Notes under the pieces: generated by a model
What the model saw: the letters and a program-made list of their open reading frames with translations, nothing else
Told to the model about the DNA's origin: nothing
Databases searched by the model: none
From: JADKCL01 sp046050405
GTDB lineage: Bacteria > Bacteroidota > Bacteroidia > J057 > JADKCL01
Assembly: GCA_046050405.1 (NCBI GenBank)
Contig: JBJOPY010000146.1
Location: 1-21,041 of the forward strand
Direction of reading: 5' to 3'
Length of the DNA stretch: 21,041 nt
Shown here: positions 12,938-20,926 of the stretch, piece after piece
How the letters are laid out: each line of letters opens with the position of its first letter
Position numbering within the stretch: position 1 is the stretch's first letter
Program-made: the position numbers and the translations under genes

Positions 12938-15361
12938 ATGGGAAAAGTAGCCCGCCAAGAAGGCCTCGAAGGATCGATTCCGTTTTCCAAGGATGTGATC
13001 CTGAACGATTACCGGATCGCGCACCAGAGCCGCCAAGCAAGCTATCTCGGACGCAAGGAAGTGCTTACCGGCAAGGCCAAGTTTGGCATCTTCGGGGATG
13101 GCAAGGAAATCGCACAAGTCGCATTGGCGCATTCCTTCGCGATCGGTGACTTCAGGTCCGGCTATTACCGCGACCAGACGATGGCCTTCGCACTCGGGTA
13201 CAGCAGCATCAAGGAGTTCTTCGCGCAGCTCTATGCCGATACCGACCTGGAGAAGGAGCCGGCCTCGGGCGGCCGTCAGATGAACGGCCACTTTGCAACC
13301 CGAAGCCTGAACCACGACGGTTCGTGGAAGAAACTTACCGAGATGGTCAATTCCTCGGCGGACGTGTCGCCCACCGGCTCCCAAATGCCCCGTTTGGTGG
13401 GGCTTGCCTATGCGTCCGTCCTCTACCGGCAGCTGGAGGAGCTGAAGCAGTTCACGCAATTCTCACGCAACGGCAGTGAGGTCGCCTGGGGCACCATCGG
13501 CAACGCAAGCTGCGCGGAAGGCATGTTCTGGGAATCCATCAATGCGATAGGTGTCTTGGGTGCGCCCGTGGTGATGTCGATCTGGGATGACGGTTACGGC
13601 ATTTCCGTCCCGAACAGCATGCAGGTCGCCAAGGACAATGTCGGTGAATTGCTGCGCGGATTCCAGCGGGGTGAAGGGGGCGGGGGTGGCTACGAAATCA
13701 TGACCGTCCGTGCATGGGACTATGCAGCCTTGGTGGAGACGTATGCCAAGGCCGCCAGCCTTGCCCGTGAGGAGCATGTGCCTGTGATCATCCACGTGAC
13801 CGAGGTGACACAGCCACAGGGGCACTCGACCTCAGGCTCCCATGAGCGCTACAAGAGCAAGGAACGCCTGAAGTGGGAGGATGATTACGATGGCATCCGG
13901 CGGATGCGGGAATGGATGCTCGCCCATGGCATCAGCACGGCCGAAGAGATGGATGCCATCGAAGCCGAAGACAAGAAGCTGGTCAAGAACTGGCAAAAAG
14001 AGGCTTGGAATGATTTCTGTACCCCGATCAAGCACCATATCGAGCACCTCTGCGGACTGTTCGACAGCCTTGCCTCCTATTCGAGGCATGGCTCCAGCGT
14101 ATCGGAAATCAAGTCCGGCCTTCAGAACATGATCGATCCGCTCTACCGCGACCTGATGATTGCTGCGCAAAGGGTCATCCGGGTGACGCGTGACGAAGCG
14201 AGTCCCGAGCGACAGAAGCTCCTGGAATGGAAACGGGAATTGAATGCCCAGAAATACGAGGCGTTCAGCAGCCACTTGACGAGTGAGACGAGGGAGGCCG
14301 TGCGCCACGTACCGGTGGTCGCTCCGAAATACAGCGATGCCTCGCCGACACTTTCCGGCTTCGAGGTGCTGAACAAGTTTTTTGACATCGCCCTCGCACG
14401 CGACCCCCGGGTCATTGCCTTCGGGGAGGATGTGGGCAAGATCGGCGGCGTGAACCAGACCATGATGGGCATGCAGGCCAAATACGGCCAGCTCCGGGTC
14501 GCAGATACGGGCATTCGTGAATGCACGATCGTGGGGCAGGCCATCGGCTTGGCCATGCGTGGCCTGCGGCCGATCGCCGAGATACAGTACCTGGATTATG
14601 TCCTCTATGCCCTGCAGATCATGAGCGACGACCTCGCCACGGTGACATGGCGCAGCAAGGGCGGACAGAAGGCTCCCGTGATCGTGACCACGCGTGGGCA
14701 CCGCCTGGAAGGGGTATGGCACTCGGGTTCGCCCATGGCGGGCATCGTGCACTTGCTGCGCGGCATGAATGTCTGCGTCCCCCGCAACTTCGTGCAGGCT
14801 GCCGGCATGTACAATACGCTCCTCCAAAGCGATGAGCCGGCCCTGGTCGTGGAGGTCTTGAATGGCTACCGCCAGAAGGAGGTTCTTCCCGACAACACCG
14901 GGGAGTACACCGTGCCCCTGGGTTATCCTGACATCCTCCGCCAGGGTGGTGATGTCACGGTGGTAACCTATGGCCCCCTATGCCGGATGACGATGGAAGC
15001 CGCTGAGATGCTCGCTGAGTGCGGCATCGAGATCGAGGTCGTGGATGTGCAGACCTTGCTGCCGTTCGACCTGGAGCACCGCATCTGCGAAAGCCTCAAA
15101 AAGACGAATCGCATCCTCTTCCTGGACGAAGACGTCCCTGGCGGCATCACCAGCTACATGATGCAGGAGGTCCTGGAAAGGCAAGGTGGCTACTACTGGC
15201 TGGACAGCGAGCCGCGCACATTGGCAGCACAGCCTCACCGTCCTGCTTATGGATCCGACGGCGACTATTGGAGCAAGCCCAATGTCGAGGACATCTTCGA
15301 GTGCGTCTATGACATGATGCACGAGGCCGATCCTGTGCGGTTCCCGATTTTCTACCGGTGA
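12938..15361 (+). CDS. Fused E1 alpha/beta 2-oxoacid dehydrogenase
   Basis: 807 residues in one chain. Residues about 20-340 are the E1-alpha thiamine-diphosphate domain and about 465-800 are E1-beta (pyrimidine-binding and transketolase C-terminal domains), normally two proteins. The cofactor motif is IGNASCAEG...WDDGYGIS (187-222), where classical E1-alpha has GDG/GEG...NN; from memory the GN...DDGYGIS form is typical of this fused Bacteroidota family. E1-beta landmarks are VIAFGEDVGKIGGVNQ, ADTGIRECTIVGQAIGLAM and IQYLDYVLYALQ. It should decarboxylate a 2-oxo acid (branched-chain 2-oxoacids or pyruvate) and hand the acyl group to an E2 lipoyl protein encoded elsewhere. The gene stands alone, has the window's best promoter at 12885-12915, and is ended by the hairpin at 15555-15595. 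Confidence 0.93.
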   Translation: MGKVARQEGLEGSIPFSKDVILNDYRIAHQSRQASYLGRKEVLTGKAKFGIFGDGKEIAQVALAHSFAIGDFRSGYYRDQTMAFALGYSSIKEFFAQLYADTDLEKEPASGGRQMNGHFATRSLNHDGSWKKLTEMVNSSADVSPTGSQMPRLVGLAYASVLYRQLEELKQFTQFSRNGSEVAWGTIGNASCAEGMFWESINAIGVLGAPVVMSIWDDGYGISVPNSMQVAKDNVGELLRGFQRGEGGGGGYEIMTVRAWDYAALVETYAKAASLAREEHVPVIIHVTEVTQPQGHSTSGSHERYKSKERLKWEDDYDGIRRMREWMLAHGISTAEEMDAIEAEDKKLVKNWQKEAWNDFCTPIKHHIEHLCGLFDSLASYSRHGSSVSEIKSGLQNMIDPLYRDLMIAAQRVIRVTRDEASPERQKLLEWKRELNAQKYEAFSSHLTSETREAVRHVPVVAPKYSDASPTLSGFEVLNKFFDIALARDPRVIAFGEDVGKIGGVNQTMMGMQAKYGQLRVADTGIRECTIVGQAIGLAMRGLRPIAEIQYLDYVLYALQIMSDDLATVTWRSKGGQKAPVIVTTRGHRLEGVWHSGSPMAGIVHLLRGMNVCVPRNFVQAAGMYNTLLQSDEPALVVEVLNGYRQKEVLPDNTGEYTVPLGYPDILRQGGDVTVVTYGPLCRMTMEAAEMLAECGIEIEVVDVQTLLPFDLEHRICESLKKTNRILFLDEDVPGGITSYMMQEVLERQGGYYWLDSEPRTLAAQPHRPAYGSDGDYWSKPNVEDIFECVYDMMHEADPVRFPIFYR

Positions 15362-15554
15362 GGAGGCCGCCCTGAAGCGGTGGGCATTTTCTGCGTGACA
15401 GTCCGCCGACCCTTCCTTCGCCTGCCCTGACAGCCGGGGTTCCAATCATAGAGGCCAGGGATCGGAAAGGTTGGGATCGTCCGAAACGGTCCGGTCCGGA
15501 CGATGCAATCTACCGGGTCAGCCTCTGGGCAACCTCGATCCAGCAGGATGAAAA

Positions 15555-15595
15555 CGAAGCCGAGCGGATGGCAAGATGGCATCCGCTCGGCTTCG
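15555..15595. terminator. Bidirectional terminator between E1 and TerC genes
   Basis: CGAAGCCGAGCGGATG (15555-15570) pairs perfectly over 16 bases with 15580-15595 around a nine-base loop. It lies between convergent genes, 20 bases from the TerC stop. On the minus strand it is followed by TTTTCATCC; on the plus strand the tail is only mildly T-rich. A second, weaker eight-base stem (15476-15483 with 15497-15504) lies nearer the E1 gene. Confidence 0.72.
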
Positions 15596-15615
15596 AGGCA
15601 TCTCTTGCTCTAGGG

Positions 15616-16677
15616 TCATGCCTCCTTGGCTTCCTCCGGCTTCTCGGGAAACACCAGCGAGAGGAGGATGGAGAGGAGGAGAACCCCGCCTACGATCAGC
15701 AAGGAAATCCAGCTCTCAATGTGGAAGATCGGAGCGATCACCATTTTGACACCAATGAAGCTGAGGATGACCGCCAAGCCATACTTGAGCTTGCTGAAGA
15801 GGTGGATCAGGTTGCTCAGGAGGAAGTACATCGACCGCAAGCCCAGGATGGCGAAGATATTGGAAGCATACAGGACGAAAGGATCACTGGACACCGCGAA
15901 GATGGCGGGAATCGAGTCCACGGCAAACAGCAGGTCGGTAAACTCGATCACACCCACGACCACCAGCAAGGGCGTGGCAAGCCTGACGCCGTTCTCGACC
16001 GTGAAGAACTTGTCCTTGTCAAATTCCTTGCTGACTTTGAAGATCTTGTGGATGAACCTCGCACCGGGACTCTTGCTGAAGTCCTTCTCCTCATCGTCAT
16101 CCTTCACAAACGCACTCTTGATGCCGGCATAGACGAGGAAAATCCCGAAGAGCGTGAGGAGTACGTTCAGGCGGTGCTCCTGAACAGGAAGCCCCGAAGC
16201 ATCGACAGGATGACCCTCATTGGTGAAAATCCAGAAGTCAGGAAGGAAAGTCAGCTTGATCAGGCCCACCCCGGAGAAGATGAAGATTCCCCGGAGCACC
16301 AGCGCCCCGACGATCCCCCAGAACAGCACCTTGTGGTGGCTTTCGCGGGGTACGTTGAAAAAGCCAAACACGAGGATGAAAACGAAAAGGTTGTCCACCG
16401 AGAGTGCCTTTTCAATCCAGTAAGCTGTCTGGAACTCGGCGAGCTTGGTCGTGTCCTTGGTCATCACATAGATGAAGCCGCTGAAGGCCATCGAAAGACC
16501 GATCCAGACCAAGGTCCAGATGGCAGCTTCCTTGTTGGACACGACATGGCTTTTCTTGTTGAAGACTCCAAGATCGAGCATCAACATCAGAATCACCACC
16601 AAACCAAAGACGACGATCACCATGGGATGGGTGAAGAGCCCGGGATGAGTGGCCGGGACAGTTGTAGGAATTTCCAT
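15616..16677 (-). CDS. TerC/Alx family membrane protein, probable manganese exporter
   Basis: 353 residues from the ATG at 16677, with about eight or nine membrane segments. Two family signatures carry paired acidic residues in the membrane. The first is YWIEKALSVDNLFVFILVF (about 86-104). The second is GVIEFTDLLFAVDSIPAIFA (about 242-261), followed by SNIFAILGLRSMYFLL. The length is close to E. coli Alx (about 320). A charged cytoplasmic loop lies at about 190-225 (KDDDEEKDFSKS). Family members such as Alx and MneA export manganese or guard metal supply to secreted enzymes; tellurite resistance is the historical name. I saw no yybP-ykoY manganese riboswitch upstream, and the predicted leader is too short to hold one. 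It is a single-gene unit, convergent with the E1 gene. Confidence 0.92.
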   Translation of the reverse strand: MEIPTTVPATHPGLFTHPMVIVVFGLVVILMLMLDLGVFNKKSHVVSNKEAAIWTLVWIGLSMAFSGFIYVMTKDTTKLAEFQTAYWIEKALSVDNLFVFILVFGFFNVPRESHHKVLFWGIVGALVLRGIFIFSGVGLIKLTFLPDFWIFTNEGHPVDASGLPVQEHRLNVLLTLFGIFLVYAGIKSAFVKDDDEEKDFSKSPGARFIHKIFKVSKEFDKDKFFTVENGVRLATPLLVVVGVIEFTDLLFAVDSIPAIFAVSSDPFVLYASNIFAILGLRSMYFLLSNLIHLFSKLKYGLAVILSFIGVKMVIAPIFHIESWISLLIVGGVLLLSILLSLVFPEKPEEAKEA

Positions 16678-16714
16678 TCGACTGAATTAAAGTTTCGAGA
16701 CCTTAAAAGTGCCG

Positions 16715-16744
16715 TAAGTTTACTGCTTTCGGATGGATTACCAA
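16715..16744 (-). promoter_or_regulatory. Candidate promoter of the TerC gene
   Basis: On the minus strand TTG (16742-16744) is followed after 19 bases by TAAACTTA (16715-16722). The -33 part and spacing fit the Bacteroidota consensus; the -7 part matches four of six fixed positions. The leader would be about 31 bases. Confidence 0.32.
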
Positions 16745-17120
16745 CATGACGGGATGGGTTTTGTTTCGGGGATTGGGTCAGGTTCGGAGCCAAGGACCGG
16801 ACGGCTCTCTGAGAGCCTGAAAGACGGCAGGGCAACCCACCCATCGGCCACCCTCCGGAATTTTGCCAAGCAACCCATTGCTCATCAACGCATAGAAGGG
16901 ACATTGGTCTCCAGTCGGATTATCCAATCTTCGATTGACCTGGGCGGATGGACAATGGAAGGGCCTTCGTCAGAACAAACAATTTTCCAACGAAGTGTAA
17001 AAAATCAAGCCATTGACTATCAGTGACAATTGATGCATCCTCTCCAAGAAATGGGTTCGACCCTTCCTTTTCTCCGAAAAGTGATTTAATTTGGTAGGGT
17101 AACTTTAATCTTTACAAAAC
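16745..17120. other. Intergenic region between divergent TerC and lysine-rich genes
   Basis: About 375 bases without a supportable gene. It contains a short perfect hairpin GGCTCTCTGAGAGCC at 16803-16817. Its right end is AT-rich and should hold the promoter of the 36-residue gene: TTAATTTG at 17086-17093 and TAACTTTA at 17100-17107 each miss the -7 consensus by one position. I see no tRNA, no riboswitch fold I can defend, and no repeat. Confidence 0.4.
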
Positions 17121-17231
17121 ATGTCAAAGGAAAAGAGTCCGGTCAAATCGGAAAAGAAAGCACCTGCAAAGGATCCAAAGGAAAAGAAGGCCGCAAAGGA
17201 AGCCAAGAGGGCTGAGAACAAGAAGCGGTAG
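17121..17231 (+). CDS. Lysine-rich 36-residue mini-protein
   Basis: MSKEKSPVKSEKKAPAKD begins a 36-residue product ending AENKKR before TAG at 17229-17231. Lysine makes up about 40 percent, with alanine, proline and glutamate, recalling the basic tails of H1-like histones and the disordered lysine/alanine ends of ribosomal proteins. There is no signal peptide. Evidence for a real gene is the ATG just after an AT-rich leader with near-consensus -7 elements, the coherent composition over the whole frame, and a perfect 15-base hairpin starting 12 bases after the stop, so start and end fit a self-contained transcription unit. A DNA- or RNA-binding role is a guess from charge alone. Confidence 0.6.
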   Translation: MSKEKSPVKSEKKAPAKDPKEKKAAKEAKRAENKKR

Positions 17232-17242
17232 CAAGGGGGCAA

Positions 17243-17276
17243 CGGGGAGTTGAAGGCTTGGGCCTTCAACTCCCCG
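17243..17276 (+). terminator. Hairpin after the lysine-rich mini-gene
   Basis: CGGGGAGTTGAAGGC (17243-17257) pairs perfectly over 15 bases with 17262-17276 around the loop TTGG. No U-tract follows on the plus strand (CCCATCAGG), so it may act as a transcript-end stabiliser as much as an intrinsic terminator. Confidence 0.55.
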
Positions 17277-17667
17277 CCCATCAGGCTTCACGACATCACC
17301 CACCCCCCTAGTCCTGGCATTGTCTGGATCAGCCGCAACTGGTGCAAGCGGAAGCATCCGCCTCCGGGGGATGGAGTTTGGACTAAAGTATCCTCGTCCT
17401 CCATCATGGCCATAGACACTGTACAGTCGACATGGATCACCCCCAATTGGACTGTACATCCTCACGGACCTCCCCCCCTGAAAGATTGTTCTCACCTTCC
17501 TTCTGCCATCAGCGGCTGTATCTGCTGGGTAATGGGACAGTAGCCCTGTGGGCAAGGATTCGTTTAAGCGACAGGCAAGAGGAACATTCAAGCCCCCTCT
17601 CCCCGAAGATTTCAATAAGATAAAAACCCCGCAACATTCTGTTAACATCGCTGGCGTTGCTTTGCGC
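17277..17667 (+). other. Long upstream region of the TonB-dependent receptor
   Basis: About 390 bases without a supportable gene. It holds a small hairpin GCGGAAGCATCCGC (within 17346-17364) and the two ACTGTACA boxes listed separately. The reading frame of the receptor is open upstream to an ATG at 17548, but those 40 residues are not signal-peptide-like. No clear TAnnTTTG was found, so the promoter is unplaced. Confidence 0.4.
17418..17458 (+). promoter_or_regulatory. Paired ACTGTACA boxes, possible operator
   Basis: ACTGTACAGT at 17418-17427 is a perfect ten-base palindrome. The same eight bases ACTGTACA recur at 17451-17458, 33 bases further on, close to three helical turns. The pair lies about 210 bases before the receptor start and could bind a dimeric regulator cooperatively. 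The regulator is unknown. Confidence 0.28.
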
Positions 17668-20484
17668 ATGGAATTGTTTTCACACAGAATCTTATCCATT
17701 GCGTTGATTTTCATCACATTTTGCGGAATCTCATACTCGCAGAATGGCAGGATCCACGGAACGATCAAGGACAAGAGCAACCAAAGCCCAATCGAAACTG
17801 CGTCCGTATTTGTGCAAGGCACCGCTCTAGGGGCGTTCACCGATGCGGACGGGGCGTTCTCGATCGAGGCACCAGCTGGGACTTACACCCTCGTGGTTCG
17901 CCTGCTGGAGTACAAGGATCTCACCCTTCCAGGCGTTGTCGTGCGGGCAGGGGAAAAAACAGACGTCCAAGGCGCGATGGAAGTCTTCGGTTCCACCATG
18001 GACACGGTGAATATCACCGCCACAGTGCTGAAAAATTCCAATGTGGGGGTGATGTCCTATCGGAAGCTGAGTGAAGGCATGGTGGTGGGCGTCTCCGCGA
18101 GCGATATCGCCCGCTCTTCAGACCGCAACACGAGCCAAGTGCTGCGTCGTATCAGTGGGGCCAGCATTCAGGAGAACCGCTTCGTCGTCATCAGGGGCCT
18201 GAGCGACCGTTACAATGTCGCACAGATCAACGGAATGGCGATGCCAAGTTCCGAACCAGACCGCCGTGCATTCTCCTTCGATGTCTTTCCATCGGCCATG
18301 CTGGACAACCTGATCATCCAGAAGACTGCAACCCCTGACCTCCCCGGCAATTTTGCGGGTGGCGTCATCCAATTGAATACGCGCGACATTCCCGAGAAGC
18401 GGTTTGCGAACTTCTCGATTTCCTCCAACTACAATGCGCAAAGCACCTTTCGGCCCCACACTACCTACGATGGAAGTGCCTCGGATGCGCTCGGCAGCGG
18501 CGGAAAGGCACGGGAGTTGCCACGGGAGATTCCGTCCACTGCCGAATACCGCCGCTTGCTGAACGATCCCGAGACGAGGTACATTGCGAGCAAGTACCTC
18601 CAGAACAACTGGGCCTTGCAAAACAAGGCCTTGATGGCTCCGGGCGTCAATGCCAACCTGGGAATCGGCGACCATAAAAGCATTGGCCGAAGCGACTTCG
18701 GATATGTGCTGGGGGGAGTCTACCAGTACAATCGGCGGCTGATCGTATCGGAGCGGGGGGATTATGACATGGATACCTCCCGTATTTTCAGCTATGTGGA
18801 CCGCCAATACCGCGAGGAGGCACAGCTGGGCGGGCTGGTCAATCTCGCCTACAGCTATGACAACACACAGAAGCTTTCACTCAAGGTGATGTACAACCAA
18901 AGTGGGGAGGATCAGGTCGTACTAAGGGACGGGACGAACTATGAGAACGATCAGAATGTACTTGCCACCTCCATGCAATACACGGGCACGAGCCTTCTCT
19001 CCGGCCAGCTGGCTGGCACACACGGGCTGGCCAAGAACAAGCTGGAGCTGCGCTGGGGCGGCACCTACAGCAAGCTGAAACGCACGGTGCCTGACTTGCG
19101 CCGCATGTATTACATGAAGGATCTCGGAGATTCCATTTTCCGTGCCTACGTGCCCTCGGGGGCACCCTCTCCCAACTACGCGGGGAGATACTACGGGACA
19201 CTGGGGGAGCAGCTGTATGGTGGAGATGCCAACCTTGCCATCCCTTACAAGCTTGGAAGGTTCGACCAGAAAATACATGGTGGATTCTCATCACAAATCC
19301 GCGAGCGCGATTTCAATGCCCGTGTCTTCGGATATGTGATCGGACGCACCCCTACATTTGACTGGGACCGCCTGAATGACGGGCAAGACAGCATTTTTGA
19401 TCCGAGTGCGATCGGCCCGAATGGTTTCCGCGTGGTCGAAAGCACCAACCCCAGTGATTCCTATATTGCAGGATCGGAATTGCTGGCGGGCTACCTCCTG
19501 AGCGATAACCATCTTCCCGGAGGATGGAGGGCGATATGGGGCGTTCGCATGGAGCAGTTCCATCAGCAGCTCGGTTCGCGCACTTATGGGGGCGACACTG
19601 TGGGGATTGATACGAAGACGCTCGATATCCTGCCTTCCATCAACCTGAGCTGGGAGATGTCCAAGAGCGCCTATCTGCGGCTGGCCGCATCACGCACCGT
19701 GAGCAGGCCTGAGTTCAGGGAGCTGGCTCCCTTCAGCTTCTACGATTTCAACACCTCCAGTTCTGTCTATGGCAATGACTCCCTGGTGCGCTCCCATATC
19801 CTCAATCTGGATGCACGGTTCGAGTATTATCCGCAGGCTGGACAGCTGCTCTCGGGGACCGTCTTCTACAAAAAATTCAACAATCCGATCGAGCAGGTGA
19901 TCGATGCCTCGTCGGGCGCAGGGTCTCGGATGTTCACCTACCAAAACGTATTGGGTGCCACGAATTACGGTGCTGAACTGGAGCTGCGGCTGAAAGCCAA
20001 CCGCCTGGATTCCCTGCTTCCCTGGAAAGCCTGGGACAGGATCACCTGGTTTGCGAACCTGTCCTATATCCAGTCCAGTGTAGACCTGTCCAATGTACCC
20101 TCACAAGTGGAAGGCCAGAAGGTGCGTCCCCTGCAAGGCCAGTCTCCCTACCTCATCAACACTGGAATCCAATATTTCGATCCCGTGCGTGGGGTTTCCT
20201 TCTCTGCATTGTTCAACCGAATCGGCCGCCGCATCTTCCAGGTAGGATCGAACGGATACCTGGACATTTACGAGGCTCCTCGCTCCGTGATGGACTTCCA
20301 GGTAGCCATGCGCGTATTCCGGAGGGGCGAAGTCAAGCTGAATTATTCTGACATCCTGAACCAGAAAAATGTCTTCTACCAAGACCAGAACGCCAACGGA
20401 TCCTTCGACAAAGACGTGGACACTCAGTTCTTCGGGAACAGGTTCGGCTCCAATGTCTCCCTCGGGCTCGGGCTCAACTTTTGA
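17668..20484 (+). CDS. TonB-dependent receptor with carboxypeptidase-regulatory-like N-domain
   Basis: 938 residues from the ATG at 17668, chosen because MELFSHRILSIALIFITFCG begins a signal peptide with cleavage near SYSQ (25). An ATG at 17548 would bury it. Residues about 27-110 (GRIHGTIKDKSNQSPIETAS, then DADGAFSIEAPAGTYTLVV) are the beta-sandwich domain typical of Bacteroidota receptors. The plug domain follows, with RFVVIRGLSDRYNVAQINGM, PSSEPDRRAFSFDVFPSAML and DLPGNFAGGVIQLNTR. The remainder is the outer-membrane beta-barrel, ending in the usual terminal phenylalanine (SLGLGLNF). It takes up a ligand too large or scarce for porins, using TonB-ExbBD energy; no SusD partner follows, so glycan uptake of the SusCD type is unlikely. 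The next gene encodes a secreted protein that may work with it. Confidence 0.92.
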   Translation: MELFSHRILSIALIFITFCGISYSQNGRIHGTIKDKSNQSPIETASVFVQGTALGAFTDADGAFSIEAPAGTYTLVVRLLEYKDLTLPGVVVRAGEKTDVQGAMEVFGSTMDTVNITATVLKNSNVGVMSYRKLSEGMVVGVSASDIARSSDRNTSQVLRRISGASIQENRFVVIRGLSDRYNVAQINGMAMPSSEPDRRAFSFDVFPSAMLDNLIIQKTATPDLPGNFAGGVIQLNTRDIPEKRFANFSISSNYNAQSTFRPHTTYDGSASDALGSGGKARELPREIPSTAEYRRLLNDPETRYIASKYLQNNWALQNKALMAPGVNANLGIGDHKSIGRSDFGYVLGGVYQYNRRLIVSERGDYDMDTSRIFSYVDRQYREEAQLGGLVNLAYSYDNTQKLSLKVMYNQSGEDQVVLRDGTNYENDQNVLATSMQYTGTSLLSGQLAGTHGLAKNKLELRWGGTYSKLKRTVPDLRRMYYMKDLGDSIFRAYVPSGAPSPNYAGRYYGTLGEQLYGGDANLAIPYKLGRFDQKIHGGFSSQIRERDFNARVFGYVIGRTPTFDWDRLNDGQDSIFDPSAIGPNGFRVVESTNPSDSYIAGSELLAGYLLSDNHLPGGWRAIWGVRMEQFHQQLGSRTYGGDTVGIDTKTLDILPSINLSWEMSKSAYLRLAASRTVSRPEFRELAPFSFYDFNTSSSVYGNDSLVRSHILNLDARFEYYPQAGQLLSGTVFYKKFNNPIEQVIDASSGAGSRMFTYQNVLGATNYGAELELRLKANRLDSLLPWKAWDRITWFANLSYIQSSVDLSNVPSQVEGQKVRPLQGQSPYLINTGIQYFDPVRGVSFSALFNRIGRRIFQVGSNGYLDIYEAPRSVMDFQVAMRVFRRGEVKLNYSDILNQKNVFYQDQNANGSFDKDVDTQFFGNRFGSNVSLGLGLNF

Positions 20485-20486
20485 AC

Positions 20487-20522
20487 CAGGAACCTGATTT
20501 CCTTTCGATTCCAGGGTTCCTG
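20487..20522 (+). terminator. Possible weak terminator after the receptor gene
   Basis: CAGGAACC (20487-20494) and GGTTCCTG (20515-20522) form an eight-base stem with a 20-base loop right after the stop codon. A third copy, GGAACCC about 15 bases on, could pair with GGGTTCC instead, giving an alternative fold. No U-tract is present. Confidence 0.3.
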
Positions 20523-20926
20523 TGCGCTTCTGCGATCTGGAACCCTGCCCAATACGAAGGGCTTTACTTCGTTATGCCGACCGGCGGCTACGCCACTCCA
20601 GCGCCTGCACCGCTGCTTGAGGATCCCTTGCACGCACGTTCAGGGACTGAGGCTTGGCCGATGGCTGTCGCCTGAAAGGGAATCTGCGGTGCCGATTGTC
20701 CGGGGCTGATGCCTTCATCGGGTGGAAATCAGATTAACGAGTCCAAACACCGGGATTCCCCTTGCTGAAAAGGTCGCCAATGTGGGCCTCTTACATTTTT
20801 CGTTCACAATAAATTCAGGCAAGGATTGCAAAAGGATTGCAATGCCTTAACAAATGAACTACAATCAATGGCGAACTTTGCCCCAACAATTATTGAAATG
20901 AATAATACAAAAAGATTCTCAGAAAA
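20523..20926 (+). other. Gene-free region before the last gene
   Basis: About 400 bases in which I find no supportable gene or RNA. The right half is AT-rich and probably holds the promoter of the secreted-protein gene; TACATTTT (near 20802) and GAACTTTG (20873-20880) each miss the -7 consensus by one base. The tandem repeat at 20821-20842 lies between them. Confidence 0.4.
20821..20842 (+). repeat. Tandem 11-bp direct repeat AAGGATTGCAA x2
   Basis: Two exact back-to-back copies of AAGGATTGCAA. The 11-base period equals one helical turn, as seen in direct-repeat binding sites of response regulators, and it lies 85 bases before the ATG at 20927. A chance duplication is also possible. Confidence 0.45.

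Noticed and set aside
13832..14827. A 331-codon open frame on the minus strand
   Set aside because: It is antisense to the E1 gene, which has conserved motifs throughout.
15568..16749. A 393-codon open frame on the plus strand
   Set aside because: It mirrors the TerC gene; its Glu/Asp/His-rich translation is the expected antisense of hydrophobic codons.
16800..16850. CTGAGA and GGCAACC words suggesting a TPP or SAM riboswitch before the lysine-rich gene
   Set aside because: The surrounding helices and conserved bases of either class are missing, and the neighbouring genes are not thiamine or methionine genes.
16678..16900. yybP-ykoY manganese riboswitch expected upstream of a TerC-family gene
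   Set aside because: I could not find the conserved loop sequences on the minus strand, and the likely promoter leaves a leader of only about 31 bases.
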